Assembly: GCA_023429855.1 (NCBI GenBank)
Contig: JAEZDB010000468.1
Span: 1 to 14,151, forward strand
Origin: Actinomycetes bacterium
Lineage (GTDB): Bacteria; Actinomycetota; Thermoleophilia; Solirubrobacterales; Solirubrobacteraceae
Direction of reading: 5' to 3'
DNA: 14,151 bases
The notes below the pieces were generated by a model, which ran no database searches, was not told the DNA's origin, and was given only the letters and a program-made list of their open reading frames with translations. Within the stretch, counting starts at the first letter, position 1. Every line of letters begins with the position of its first letter. Positions 1-7,767 of the stretch are shown here, in pieces. The position numbers and the translations under genes are program-made.

Positions 1-981
1 GGGCAGGCGCGCGACGCCGTCGCGCAGGCGCGCGCCGAGCGCCTCGGTCCGCGCCGGGAGCGCAGGGTCGAGCAGGACGTCGAGGGTTGCCAGAGCACCA
101 GCGGCAATGATCGGCGAGCCGGCAAACGTCGAGCCGTGGTCGCCGCGCTGCAGTGTGTTGGCGAGCCGCGGGCCGGCGATCATCGCGCCGATCGGCAGGC
201 CGCCGCCGAGGGCCTTGGCGCTCGTCATCACGTCCGGCACGACGGGCGTCGACTGGAAGCGCCACACCGGGCCGGTGCGGCCGAGGCCCGTCTGGATCTC
301 GTCGAACATCAGCGCGGCGCCGACGCGGTCGCAGGCCTCGCGGGCCGCGACGAGCACCTCGTCGGGCACGGGCCAGACGCCGCTCTCACCGCGGATCGGC
401 TCGATCAGCACGGCCGCCGTGTTCTGCGTGACGGCCGCGGTGATGCCTTCGACCGTCGGCTCGGCCACGATGAACCCAGGCACGAGCGGCGCGAACGGCG
501 CCTGCTTGGCCTCTTGCGGCGTCGCCGAGAGCGCGCCGTAGGTGCGGCCGTGGAACCCCTCGCGCACGACGACGATGTCGCCGGCCGACTTCGCGCGGCG
601 CGACAGCTTGAGCGCCGCCTCGATCGCCTCGGCGCCCGAGTTGCAGAGGAAGACCTTCGATCCCTCACCGAGCGAGTTGGTCGCCAGGCGCTCGGCCAGG
701 TGCAGCGCCGGCTCGGTGTGGACGAGGTTGCTGACGTGCAGCAGCTTGCCGGCCTGCTCGCGCACGGCCTCGACGACGGCCGGGTGGCAGTGGCCGACGT
801 TGCTGACCGAGATGCCGGCGAGGAAGTCGAGGTACTCGGTGCCTGCGGCGTCCCAGAGGCGCACGCCCTCACCGCGGACGGCGTCGAGCGGTAGCCGGGC
901 GTAGGTGTCGATCGTGTACGCGTCGTCGAGCTGCTGCAGCTGCTCGAGCGACGCGGCGGTGTGGTCCGTCGAGGTGCTCAT
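1..981 (-). CDS. argD: Acetylornithine aminotransferase ArgD (partial, C-terminus beyond window)
   Basis: PLP-dependent class III aminotransferase that converts N-acetylglutamate semialdehyde to N-acetylornithine with glutamate as amino donor; cytoplasmic arginine-pathway enzyme (many ArgD proteins also act on succinyl-diaminopimelate). The reading frame from ATG at 981 is open to base 1, giving 327 residues of a family usually near 400, so about 70 C-terminal residues are missing. Visible family motifs in order: an N-terminal YLDFLAGISVSNVGHCHP block, NSGAEAIEAALKLSRR (phosphate binding), FHGRTYGALSAT, a MFDEIQTGLGRTG block holding the Asp that pairs with the PLP ring nitrogen, and AKALGGGLP with the Schiff-base lysine at K256, matching Lys255 of E. 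coli ArgD. A purine-rich ribosome site (AAGGGGAG) lies 9 nt before the ATG. The start is 21 bp after the argB stop, so the two are almost certainly co-transcribed. ArgD versus a close ornithine or GABA aminotransferase is decided here mainly by the argCJB context. Confidence 0.95.
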   Translation of the reverse strand, partial: MSTSTDHTAASLEQLQQLDDAYTIDTYARLPLDAVRGEGVRLWDAAGTEYLDFLAGISVSNVGHCHPAVVEAVREQAGKLLHVSNLVHTEPALHLAERLATNSLGEGSKVFLCNSGAEAIEAALKLSRRAKSAGDIVVVREGFHGRTYGALSATPQEAKQAPFAPLVPGFIVAEPTVEGITAAVTQNTAAVLIEPIRGESGVWPVPDEVLVAAREACDRVGAALMFDEIQTGLGRTGPVWRFQSTPVVPDVMTSAKALGGGLPIGAMIAGPRLANTLQRGDHGSTFAGSPIIAAGALATLDVLLDPALPARTEALGARLRDGVARLP

Positions 982-1002
982 CGCGTTGCTCTCCCCTTCG
1001 CT

Positions 1003-1854
1003 CTACGCCGCGGGCGTGATCTTGGTGCCGATGCCGTCGTTCGTGAAGAGCTCGACGATCAGCGAATGCGGCACGCGTCCGTCGATGATGTACGAGGCAG
1101 AGACACCGCCGTAGATCGCGTCGACGCACGCCTTGAGCTTCGGGTTCATGCCGCCGGTCACGTCGCCGTCGATCGCCTGCTCGACCTCGTTGGAGTCGGC
1201 CGAGCGGATCAGCGAGTCCGGATCCTTCGCGTCGCGCAGCCACCCGGCAACGTCGGTGAGGAACACGAGTTTGTAGGCCTTCAGCGCTCGAGCGAGCGCA
1301 CCCGCGGCCTCGTCGGCGTTGATGTTGTACGAGTTGCCGTCGCGGTCAGCGCCAACCGAGGCGATCACCGGGATGTAGTCCTCGGCGATGTGCTCGACGA
1401 CGCCCGTGTCGACCTTGTCGATCTCGCCGACGAAGCCGATGTCGGTGCCGTCGGGCGCGGCGCGGCGCTTGCAGCGGAAGAGCGCGCCGTCGTCGCCGGA
1501 GAGGCCGACCGCGGGCTGGCCGTGGCGCGCAAGGCGCAGAACGATGTCTTTGTTGACCTTGCCGACGAGCACCATCTTGGCGAGCTGCACGGTGTCGGAG
1601 TCGCTCACGCGCAGGCCGTCGACGAACTCGACCTCCTTGCCGAGGCGGTTCATGAGGTTCGTGATCTCGGGCCCGCCGCCGTGCACGATGATCGGGTTCA
1701 TCCCGACGTACTTCAGGAGCACGACGTCGCGGGCGAAGTCCTCGACCAGCTGCGGGTCGGTCATCGCCGCGCCGCCGTACTTGATGACGACCGTTCGCCC
1801 ATGGAACTCCCGGATGTAGGGCAGTGCCTCAAGCAGGGTGCTGACGTCTTGCAT
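1003..1854 (-). CDS. argB: Acetylglutamate kinase ArgB
   Basis: Amino-acid kinase family enzyme that phosphorylates N-acetylglutamate with ATP, the second and usually flux-controlling step of arginine synthesis. The 283-residue length is normal. VVIKYGGAAM (22-31) carries the phosphate-binding lysine K25 and glycines, IIVHGGGPEI (55-64) binds the substrate and phosphate, NINADEAAGALA (178-189) and GGMNPKL (234-240) complete the active site. The protein begins with a short helix ending LLEALPYIREF before the first strand; such an N-terminal helix, with the C-terminal HSLIVELFTNDGIGT segment, is typical of hexameric kinases inhibited by arginine, so feedback control is likely (inference). The start is fixed by a strong Shine-Dalgarno AGGAGGT 7 nt before ATG. 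It lies 40 bp after argJ and 21 bp before argD in one transcription unit. Confidence 0.97.
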   Translation of the reverse strand: MQDVSTLLEALPYIREFHGRTVVIKYGGAAMTDPQLVEDFARDVVLLKYVGMNPIIVHGGGPEITNLMNRLGKEVEFVDGLRVSDSDTVQLAKMVLVGKVNKDIVLRLARHGQPAVGLSGDDGALFRCKRRAAPDGTDIGFVGEIDKVDTGVVEHIAEDYIPVIASVGADRDGNSYNINADEAAGALARALKAYKLVFLTDVAGWLRDAKDPDSLIRSADSNEVEQAIDGDVTGGMNPKLKACVDAIYGGVSASYIIDGRVPHSLIVELFTNDGIGTKITPAA

Positions 1855-1894
1855 CGTCAGGACCTCCTGTTCCGGGTTGGGGTCGTCGTAGAGA

Positions 1895-3136
1895 TCAAGT
1901 CGTGTACTCGCTGTTGAAGCGCACGTAGGCGACGGTGAGATCGCAGAAGTAGCGGGTCGCCTCGCCGTCGCCGGGGAAGCGCACGGCGATCTCGACGAGC
2001 TGCTCGGCCGCAGCGGCCTCAGCGGCCTTGACGTCGTAGCGCGCCGCCTGGTTGGCCTTGCAGACCTGGACGCCGCCGAAGCTCACGTCGAACGGCACTT
2101 CGCCGCGGCCCGCCAGCGCGTGGCCGGCGGCCTGCACGATGCGGCCCCAGTTCGGGTCGGCGCCGGTGAGCGCGGTCTGCACCAGCGGCGACGTGGAGAT
2201 CGCGTCGGCGACCTTGTCGGCGGCGTGGCCGAGGGCGTCGCCGCCCTGCACCGTCACGCGAGCCAGACGCGTGGCGCCCTCGCCGTCGGCGATGAGCTGC
2301 AGGGCGAGGTCGAGCAGCACGTAGGTCAGCGCCTCCTGCAGGACCTGGTCTTCGTCCTTGTCTTCGGGCGCGACGCCCGACGTGCCGGAGGCCTGCAGGA
2401 TCGCCGTGTCGTTCGTCGACATCTGGCCGTCGACCGAGACGCGGTTGAACGTCTCGACGAGCGCATTGCCGAGCAGGCGGTCGCACTGGCCGGCGCCGAG
2501 GCGCGCGTCGGTCTGCACGAAGCAGAGCATCGTCGCGAAGCCCGGGTGGATCATGCCCGCGCCCTTGGCCTGGGCGACGATCCGGACGGTGCCGCCCCCC
2601 AGCGCCACGTCGACGGCGGCCTTCTTGAGGAACAGGTCGGTCGTGCAGATCGCCTGGTTGAAGGTGGTCGCGTCGGTCGAGAGGTCGTCGCCGACGCGCG
2701 GCAGCGCCTGCACGAACGCGCGGCCGTCGAGCGGCTCGCCGATCTTGCCCGTCGAGCAGAGGCCGACCTGCTCGATCGGCAGCCCCAGCAGGATCGAGGC
2801 GGCGCCCTGCGTGCGCGCGGCTTCCTCGAAGCCGGTGCGGCCGGTCGCGGCGTTGGCGTTGCCGCTGTTGACCAGGACGGCGCGGAGCTTGTCGGTCGTG
2901 CAGCGGTCGCGCGTGATCACGAGCGGCGCGGCGGGTGCGGCCGAGGGCGTGAACCGCGCAGCGCTCGTCATCGCCGGCTCGTCGCAGACGACGACGCCGA
3001 CGTCGAGCGCACCCGACGGCTTGCTGCCGGTGGCAGCGCCACCAGCGCGGAAGCCGGCCGGAAGCTGGGCCGGGTCGGAGAGCGTGACGCCCTCGGGAAC
3101 CGGAAGCCAGGGGCTGAGGTCGGGGCGTTCGTTCAC
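1895..3136 (-). CDS. argJ: Glutamate N-acetyltransferase / ornithine acetyltransferase ArgJ
   Basis: ArgJ transfers the acetyl group of N-acetylornithine to glutamate, closing the acetyl cycle of arginine synthesis; many family members also acetylate glutamate from acetyl-CoA. I chose the GTG at 3136: its GTGA overlaps the TGA of argC by 4 nt, a GGAG lies 7 nt upstream, and the protein then starts MNERPDLSPW with the usual 413-residue length; longer in-frame starts would run far into argC. The self-cleavage site is visible: KGAGMIHP (191-198) is followed by FATML, so cleavage is expected between A201 and T202, with T202 becoming the nucleophile at the N-terminus of the beta chain. NSGNANAATG (90-99) is the conserved alpha-chain block, and the protein ends RFNSEYTT, close to the usual ArgJ end. 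Whether it is mono- or bifunctional cannot be read here; no separate N-acetylglutamate synthase (argA type) is in the window. Confidence 0.97.
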   Translation of the reverse strand: MNERPDLSPWLPVPEGVTLSDPAQLPAGFRAGGAATGSKPSGALDVGVVVCDEPAMTSAARFTPSAAPAAPLVITRDRCTTDKLRAVLVNSGNANAATGRTGFEEAARTQGAASILLGLPIEQVGLCSTGKIGEPLDGRAFVQALPRVGDDLSTDATTFNQAICTTDLFLKKAAVDVALGGGTVRIVAQAKGAGMIHPGFATMLCFVQTDARLGAGQCDRLLGNALVETFNRVSVDGQMSTNDTAILQASGTSGVAPEDKDEDQVLQEALTYVLLDLALQLIADGEGATRLARVTVQGGDALGHAADKVADAISTSPLVQTALTGADPNWGRIVQAAGHALAGRGEVPFDVSFGGVQVCKANQAARYDVKAAEAAAAEQLVEIAVRFPGDGEATRYFCDLTVAYVRFNSEYTT

Positions 3137-4197
3137 GCGTGAGCTCCAGACGCCGAGGGCGCGGTCTGACCACCGGGCAGCAGGCCGGTGGTCTCGGGGA
3201 GCCCGTACATCACGTTCAGCGACTGAATCGCCTGCGACGCCGTGCCCTTCCAAAGATTGTCGATCGCCGAGAAGATCATCACGCGGCCCGTGTGCTCCTC
3301 GACCTGCACGTGGATCCGGCAGTGGTTGGTCTCGCGGACGCCGCGCGTGTTGGGCGGCCCGCCGACGACTTCGACGAACGGCTCGTGCGAGTAGGCCTCG
3401 GCGTAGCGGGCGACGATCGCGTCGGCGGACTGCGGCTCAGCGAGCGTCGCGTAGGCCGAGACGTACTCGCCCTGGTCGACCGGGACGAGGTGCGGCACGA
3501 ACGTGACCTTCACATCGGAGCCGGCGAGCGCCAGCTCCTGCTCGATCTCCGGGCGATGCCGGTGACCAGTGGTCTTGTAAGCCGAGATCGAGTCGTTGAT
3601 CGTCACGTAGCTCGTCGCGTGGCTGAGGCCGCGGCCAGCGCCCGAGACGCCGGTCTTGGCATCGATCACGACGTCGGCGAGCAGGCCACCGGCGGCGAGC
3701 GGCCGCAGGCCGAGCAGCGCGGCCGTCGGGAAGCAGCCGGGGCCGCTTACGAGGTCGGCGCCCGCCAGTTGATCGCGGTAGATCTCGGGCAATCCGTAGA
3801 CCGAGTCGCCGATCAGCTCCGGGTGCGGGTGCTCGCCGTACCAGGCCTCGTAGGTGGCGAGGTCGCGCAGGCGGAAGTCGGCGGAGAGGTCGATCACGCG
3901 CACGCCCTGGTCGAGCAGCGCCTTCACCACTGGCGCCGCGGCGGCGTGCGGGTAGCCGACGATCGCAGCGTCGACGGCAGCGCCGTGTCGCGCGATGTCG
4001 AGCTCTTCGAGCACCGCTTCGACGCGGTGCTGCGGGTAGAGCTCGACGAGCCGCTGGCCGGCTTCGGCGCGCGCGGTGATCGGACCCAGCTCGAAGACCG
4101 GGTGCTCCTGGATCAGGCGCGCGGCGATGGCTCCGGCAAACCCGGAGGCGCCGGCGATCAGGACCTTGGGCGACCGCTCAGACACGCGCGACCGCAC
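3133..4197 (-). CDS. argC: N-acetyl-gamma-glutamyl-phosphate reductase ArgC
   Basis: NADPH-dependent reductase that turns acetylglutamyl phosphate into acetylglutamate semialdehyde, the step between ArgB and ArgD. An N-terminal Rossmann motif VLIAGASGFAGA is followed by SGPGCFPTAALLGL with the catalytic cysteine C155, GVSGAGRG, and TTGHRHRPEI with the active-site base H212; spacing agrees with characterised actinobacterial ArgC. Length from the GTG at 4197 is 354 residues. This start has an AAGGA-type ribosome site 5-6 nt upstream and overlaps pheT by 20 nt. A second GTG at 4185 (protein beginning VSERSPK) would overlap by 8 nt and is the main alternative. At its other end the TGA overlaps the argJ GTG by 4 nt. 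The overlap with pheT leaves no room for a dedicated argC promoter outside pheT coding sequence. Confidence 0.96.
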   Translation of the reverse strand: MRSRVSERSPKVLIAGASGFAGAIAARLIQEHPVFELGPITARAEAGQRLVELYPQHRVEAVLEELDIARHGAAVDAAIVGYPHAAAAPVVKALLDQGVRVIDLSADFRLRDLATYEAWYGEHPHPELIGDSVYGLPEIYRDQLAGADLVSGPGCFPTAALLGLRPLAAGGLLADVVIDAKTGVSGAGRGLSHATSYVTINDSISAYKTTGHRHRPEIEQELALAGSDVKVTFVPHLVPVDQGEYVSAYATLAEPQSADAIVARYAEAYSHEPFVEVVGGPPNTRGVRETNHCRIHVQVEEHTGRVMIFSAIDNLWKGTASQAIQSLNVMYGLPETTGLLPGGQTAPSASGAHA

Positions 4198-6706
4198 CCA
4201 CTTCCTTCTCCAGGGCGCCGAGGATCTTGTGCCGTGCGGCAGTGGCTTCTTCTTCGGTGAGCGTGCGGTCGTCGGCGCGGAACGTGAGCCGCAAGGCCAG
4301 CGAGCGCTTGCCTTCGCCCAGGCCTTCGCCGGTGTAGACGTCGAACACGCGCACGCCCTTGAGCAGCGCCGGCCCGCCGGCCTTGGCCGCCGCCACGACC
4401 GTCTTAGCCGGGATGGCGTCGTCGACGATCACCGCGAGGTCTTGGCTGACCGGCGGGAACGACGCGAACGCCGTGTACTGCGGGCGGCCTGGCGCCGCGT
4501 CGAGCAGCGCGCCCGCATCGAGCTCGAGCACGGCGACGGGCGAGGTGAGGTCGTAGCTGGCGGCGATCCGCGGGTGCAGCTCGCCGACCACGCCAACCGC
4601 CGCGCCGGCGAGGCGGACGACGGCCCCGCGGCCCGGGTGCAGGTACACCGGGACCTCGGACTGGTCGATCTCGAGGTCGACGCGCAGCAGCTCGCCGATC
4701 GCACGGACGATGTCGGTCGCGGCCAGCGCATCGGCTTTGGCCGGCGTCTGGTCGACCCAGGTGGGCGCCGTCAGGTTGCCGGTGAGCAGGACGCCAAGCG
4801 TGCGGAACTCGTCGGGCAGCTCGGCGCCGGGCACCGCGCGGTAGGTGGTCCCCAGTTCGGCGAACCGCAGGTCCTTGTGGCCGCGAGCCGTGTTGCGCTC
4901 GGCGATCTCGAGCAGCGACGGCAGCACCGTGGTGCGGAGCTGGCCGAGCTCGGAGCTCATCGGGTTGCGGACCTGCACGGCAGCGCGCAGCGGATCGCCC
5001 TCGGGCAAGCCGAGGCGGTCGAGCTGGTCGGTGTTGCCGAAGCTCCACCCCACCACCTCGAGCAGGCCGCGGCCGACGAGCAGGTCGAGCAGCGCACGGT
5101 CCAGGTGCTGGCGCGGCGTGAGCGAACCGGCAGGGCGGCCCGCAGGCAGCGTCGCCGGGACGGTCCCGAGGCCGTCGAGGCGTGCGATCTCCTCGACGAG
5201 GTCGATCGGACGCGTCAGGTCGTTGCGGCGCCGCGGCGGCACCGTCACGGTCAGCACGCCGGTCCCGGAGGACTCGACGCCGAGCGCGATCGCTTTGAGC
5301 AGCTCCGCCTGGCGCGCCTCGGTCACCTCGTAGCCGAGGACCCGCTTGCAGAACGAGCTCGGCAGCTGCAGCACGGGCGCTTCGCCGTGGCGCGAGCCGA
5401 GGTCGATCATCGGCCCGACCGGCGAGGCGCCGGCCAGTTCGGCCATCAGCTGCAGCGCGCGGCGCTGTGCGTCGAGCGTCTGCTCGACCGGCAGGCCCTT
5501 CTCGTTGCGGGTGGAGGCCTCGGTGCGGACGGCGATCGACCACGACGTGTCGTGGATCGTCGGCCCGTGCCACGTGGCGACCTCCATCGCGACGCGCGTG
5601 GTGGTCGGCAGGACCTCGGAGTTCTCGCCGCCGATGACGCCGGCGACCGACGTCGGACCGCCTTCGTCGGAGATCAGCAGCGTGCCGGCCGGAACCGTGC
5701 GCGTCTCCCCGTCGAGGGTCTTGACCTCGGTCGGTTCAGCAGCCGCGTGCACGTCGAGCGTGCCGCCGACGACGCGATCGAGGTCGAACGCGTGCAGCGG
5801 CTGGCCGGTCTCGAGCATCACGTAGTTCGTGATGTCGACGACGTTGTTGATCGGACGCTGGCCTGCGGCCATCAGGCGCGCGGTCAGCCACGGCGGCGAC
5901 GGGCCGACCTTGACGTTCTCGTAGACGATCGTCGTGAAGCGCTCGCACTTCTCGGACTCGCTGAGCGTGACTCGCAGGCCCTCGGCCTGGGCCGTCGGCG
6001 CACCAGCGGCGTTCGTCTCGACGGGCGCCGGCTTCGGCAGCTCGACACCAGCCCACTTCTGCGGCGCCAGGGGCGCACCGGTGGCCGCGTGCAGTTCGCG
6101 GGCGACCTCGTAGACGCCCAGGCAGTCTGGACGGTTCGGCGTGATCTCCAGCTCGATGACCGGCCCGCCGAGCGGCAGGACCGAGGCCAGCGGGGCGCCG
6201 GGCCTCAGCTTGTTCTTGTCGATGCCGGAGAGGGCTTGGGCGGCAGGTGCCGCAACGCCGTTCTCGGGCGACACGCCGTCGGCGACGGTGCCGATCACGA
6301 GGATGCCGTCGTGGTCGACGCCGAGCTCCAGCTCGCGGGCGGAGCAGATCATGCCCCGCGACTCCACGCCGCGCCGCTTGGCCTTCTTGATCTTCATGCC
6401 GCCGGGCATCACGGAGCCGATCGTCGCGACCGGCACGTACTGGCCGGAGCCGACGTTGGGCGCGCCGCAGACGATCTGGGCGGGCTCGTCGGCGCCGACG
6501 TCGACGCGGCACACGCCGAGCTTGTCGGCGTCGGGGTGCTGCTCGCGGGCGAGCACGAGCCCGACCACGAAGCCCTCGGCCGATGGCGGCCCGGACTGGT
6601 GGATCGCTTCGACCTTGGTTCCCGAATCGGTCAGGCGGTTTTCGAGGTCAGCGGTCGACAGGCCCGGGTCGCAGTAGCGCAGGAGCCAGCTCTGGGGGAC
6701 TTTCAT
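4178..6706 (-). CDS. pheT: Phenylalanyl-tRNA synthetase beta subunit PheT
   Basis: Beta subunit of the (alpha-beta)2 class IIc synthetase that charges tRNA-Phe; it binds and positions the tRNA and houses the editing site, while PheS supplies catalysis. Its 842 residues are normal for the long bacterial form. The order is: N-terminal segment MKVPQSWLLRYCDP, an EMAP/Arm-like tRNA-binding OB fold around residues 40-155 (GLVLAREQHPDADKLGVC, QIVCGAPNV), the B3/B4 editing domain (about 215-400), the B5 domain (about 415-490), a catalytic-like core, and a C-terminal ferredoxin-like anticodon-binding domain of about 95 residues starting near FASFPPVSQDLAVIVDD. ATG at 6706 overlaps the pheS TGA by 4 nt (ATGA) and is preceded by GGAG 8 nt away, so the subunits are translationally coupled. 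Its end overlaps argC. The long rightward open frame over the same DNA is a codon-bias shadow. Confidence 0.98.
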   Translation of the reverse strand: MKVPQSWLLRYCDPGLSTADLENRLTDSGTKVEAIHQSGPPSAEGFVVGLVLAREQHPDADKLGVCRVDVGADEPAQIVCGAPNVGSGQYVPVATIGSVMPGGMKIKKAKRRGVESRGMICSARELELGVDHDGILVIGTVADGVSPENGVAAPAAQALSGIDKNKLRPGAPLASVLPLGGPVIELEITPNRPDCLGVYEVARELHAATGAPLAPQKWAGVELPKPAPVETNAAGAPTAQAEGLRVTLSESEKCERFTTIVYENVKVGPSPPWLTARLMAAGQRPINNVVDITNYVMLETGQPLHAFDLDRVVGGTLDVHAAAEPTEVKTLDGETRTVPAGTLLISDEGGPTSVAGVIGGENSEVLPTTTRVAMEVATWHGPTIHDTSWSIAVRTEASTRNEKGLPVEQTLDAQRRALQLMAELAGASPVGPMIDLGSRHGEAPVLQLPSSFCKRVLGYEVTEARQAELLKAIALGVESSGTGVLTVTVPPRRRNDLTRPIDLVEEIARLDGLGTVPATLPAGRPAGSLTPRQHLDRALLDLLVGRGLLEVVGWSFGNTDQLDRLGLPEGDPLRAAVQVRNPMSSELGQLRTTVLPSLLEIAERNTARGHKDLRFAELGTTYRAVPGAELPDEFRTLGVLLTGNLTAPTWVDQTPAKADALAATDIVRAIGELLRVDLEIDQSEVPVYLHPGRGAVVRLAGAAVGVVGELHPRIAASYDLTSPVAVLELDAGALLDAAPGRPQYTAFASFPPVSQDLAVIVDDAIPAKTVVAAAKAGGPALLKGVRVFDVYTGEGLGEGKRSLALRLTFRADDRTLTEEEATAARHKILGALEKEVGAVARV

Positions 6707-7767
6707 CGCAGCTGCTCCAGGAAGCGGACGTCGTTTTCAATGTAGAGGCGCAGGTCGGGGATGCCGCTGCGCAACATGGCGATGCGCTCGATGCCCAGGC
6801 CGAAGGCGAAGCCCTGCACCCGCTCGGGGTGGTACTCCTCGCGGCCCACGGCGCGCAGCACGTTAGGGTCGACCTGGCCGGCGCCGAGGATCTCAAGCCA
6901 CTGCTCGCCGCGGCAGACCGGGCAGCGGTCGGTGCCGATCCAGCCGTCGGTGCAGTTGAAGCACGCGACGTCGATCTCAACCGACGGCTCGGTGAACGGG
7001 AAGAAGTGCGGGCGCAGGCGGATGTCGAGCTCGCCGCCGAAGATCTCGCGGGCGAACGCGAGGAGCGTGCCCTTGAGGTCGCTGAGCGTGATGCCGCGGT
7101 CGACCGCCAGTCCCTCGACCTGGTGAAACTGCGGCAGGTGCGTGGCGTCGTAGTCACGGCGGTACACGCGGCCCGGGATCACGACGTAGAGCGGCGGGTC
7201 GTACTGCTCCATCGCGCGCACCTGCATCGGCGAGGTGTGCGTGCGCAGGACGACGTCGTCCTCGACGTAGAACGTGTCGGTCTCGGCACGCGCGGGGTGC
7301 GTGGGGCCCGTGTTGAGCGCGTCGAAGTTGTAGTGCGTGGTCTCGACCTCGCGGCCTGAGAGGACCTTGAAGCCAAGGCCGACGAAGATGTCCTCGAGGT
7401 CGCGCCAGGTGCTCGTGATGATGTGCAGCGCGCCGGTCGGCAGCTGCGGTGAGCCGGGGAGCGTGAGGTCGAGGCGGTCGGCGGCCAGCTTGGTCGCTTC
7501 TTCGGCGGCGCTCAGCGCGTCCTTGCGGGCTGCGAGGGCCTTTTCGATCGCGCCTCGCGTGACGTTGGCGGCCTTGCCGACGGCGCCGCGCTCGGCCGGC
7601 GGCAGCTCCGAGACCCCGCGCAGGATGTTGGGGAGCTCGGCTTTGCGGCCGAGCACCGCGACGCGGACCTCTTCGAGCTCGGCGGTCGTGCCCGCGCGAT
7701 CGATCTGGCTGGCGGCGGCATCCTGCAGTGCCTGGACGCGCTCGAGCAGACTGGCTGCGTCACTCAC
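6703..7767 (-). CDS. pheS: Phenylalanyl-tRNA synthetase alpha subunit PheS
   Basis: Catalytic subunit of phenylalanyl-tRNA synthetase. The GTG at 7767 gives 354 residues, a usual length; GTGA overlaps the stop of the upstream methyltransferase by 4 nt and a GGGAG lies 6 nt before it. Residues 1-95 form the charged N-terminal coiled coil that contacts tRNA. The class II core follows: TSTWRDLEDIFVGLGF (118-133, motif 1 region), THTSPMQVR (176-184), motif 2 GRVYRRDYDATHLPQFHQVEG (199-219), FTEPSVEIDVAC (258-269), motif 3 GFAFGLGIERIAML (319-332). Between motif 2 and 3 there are two CxxC pairs, C269/C272 and C282/C285, a probable zinc knuckle in the place where many bacterial PheS proteins carry a cysteine-rich insertion; here the loop between the pairs is 9 residues. 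Open frame continues upstream of the GTG, but that stretch overlaps the neighbour gene in another frame and has no PheS homology. Confidence 0.97.
   Translation of the reverse strand: MSDAASLLERVQALQDAAASQIDRAGTTAELEEVRVAVLGRKAELPNILRGVSELPPAERGAVGKAANVTRGAIEKALAARKDALSAAEEATKLAADRLDLTLPGSPQLPTGALHIITSTWRDLEDIFVGLGFKVLSGREVETTHYNFDALNTGPTHPARAETDTFYVEDDVVLRTHTSPMQVRAMEQYDPPLYVVIPGRVYRRDYDATHLPQFHQVEGLAVDRGITLSDLKGTLLAFAREIFGGELDIRLRPHFFPFTEPSVEIDVACFNCTDGWIGTDRCPVCRGEQWLEILGAGQVDPNVLRAVGREEYHPERVQGFAFGLGIERIAMLRSGIPDLRLYIENDVRFLEQLR

Noticed and set aside
961..1917. Rightward 318-codon frame over argB
   Set aside because: Antisense to ArgB with intact kinase motifs; composition typical of an antisense shadow.
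3137..3253. Longer ArgJ start at 3253
   Set aside because: It would overlap argC by over 100 bp; the GTG at 3136 has the 4-nt overlap, ribosome site and family length.
2120..4260. Long rightward open frames over argJ and argC
   Set aside because: Same shadow effect; the minus-strand frames have complete ArgJ and ArgC active-site motifs.
4076..6745. Rightward 889-codon open frame over pheT and the argC start
   Set aside because: It is antisense to a fully recognisable PheT; its Arg/Asp/Val/Leu/Ala-rich text is what high-GC codon bias gives on the opposite strand. No domain, ribosome site or promoter supports it.
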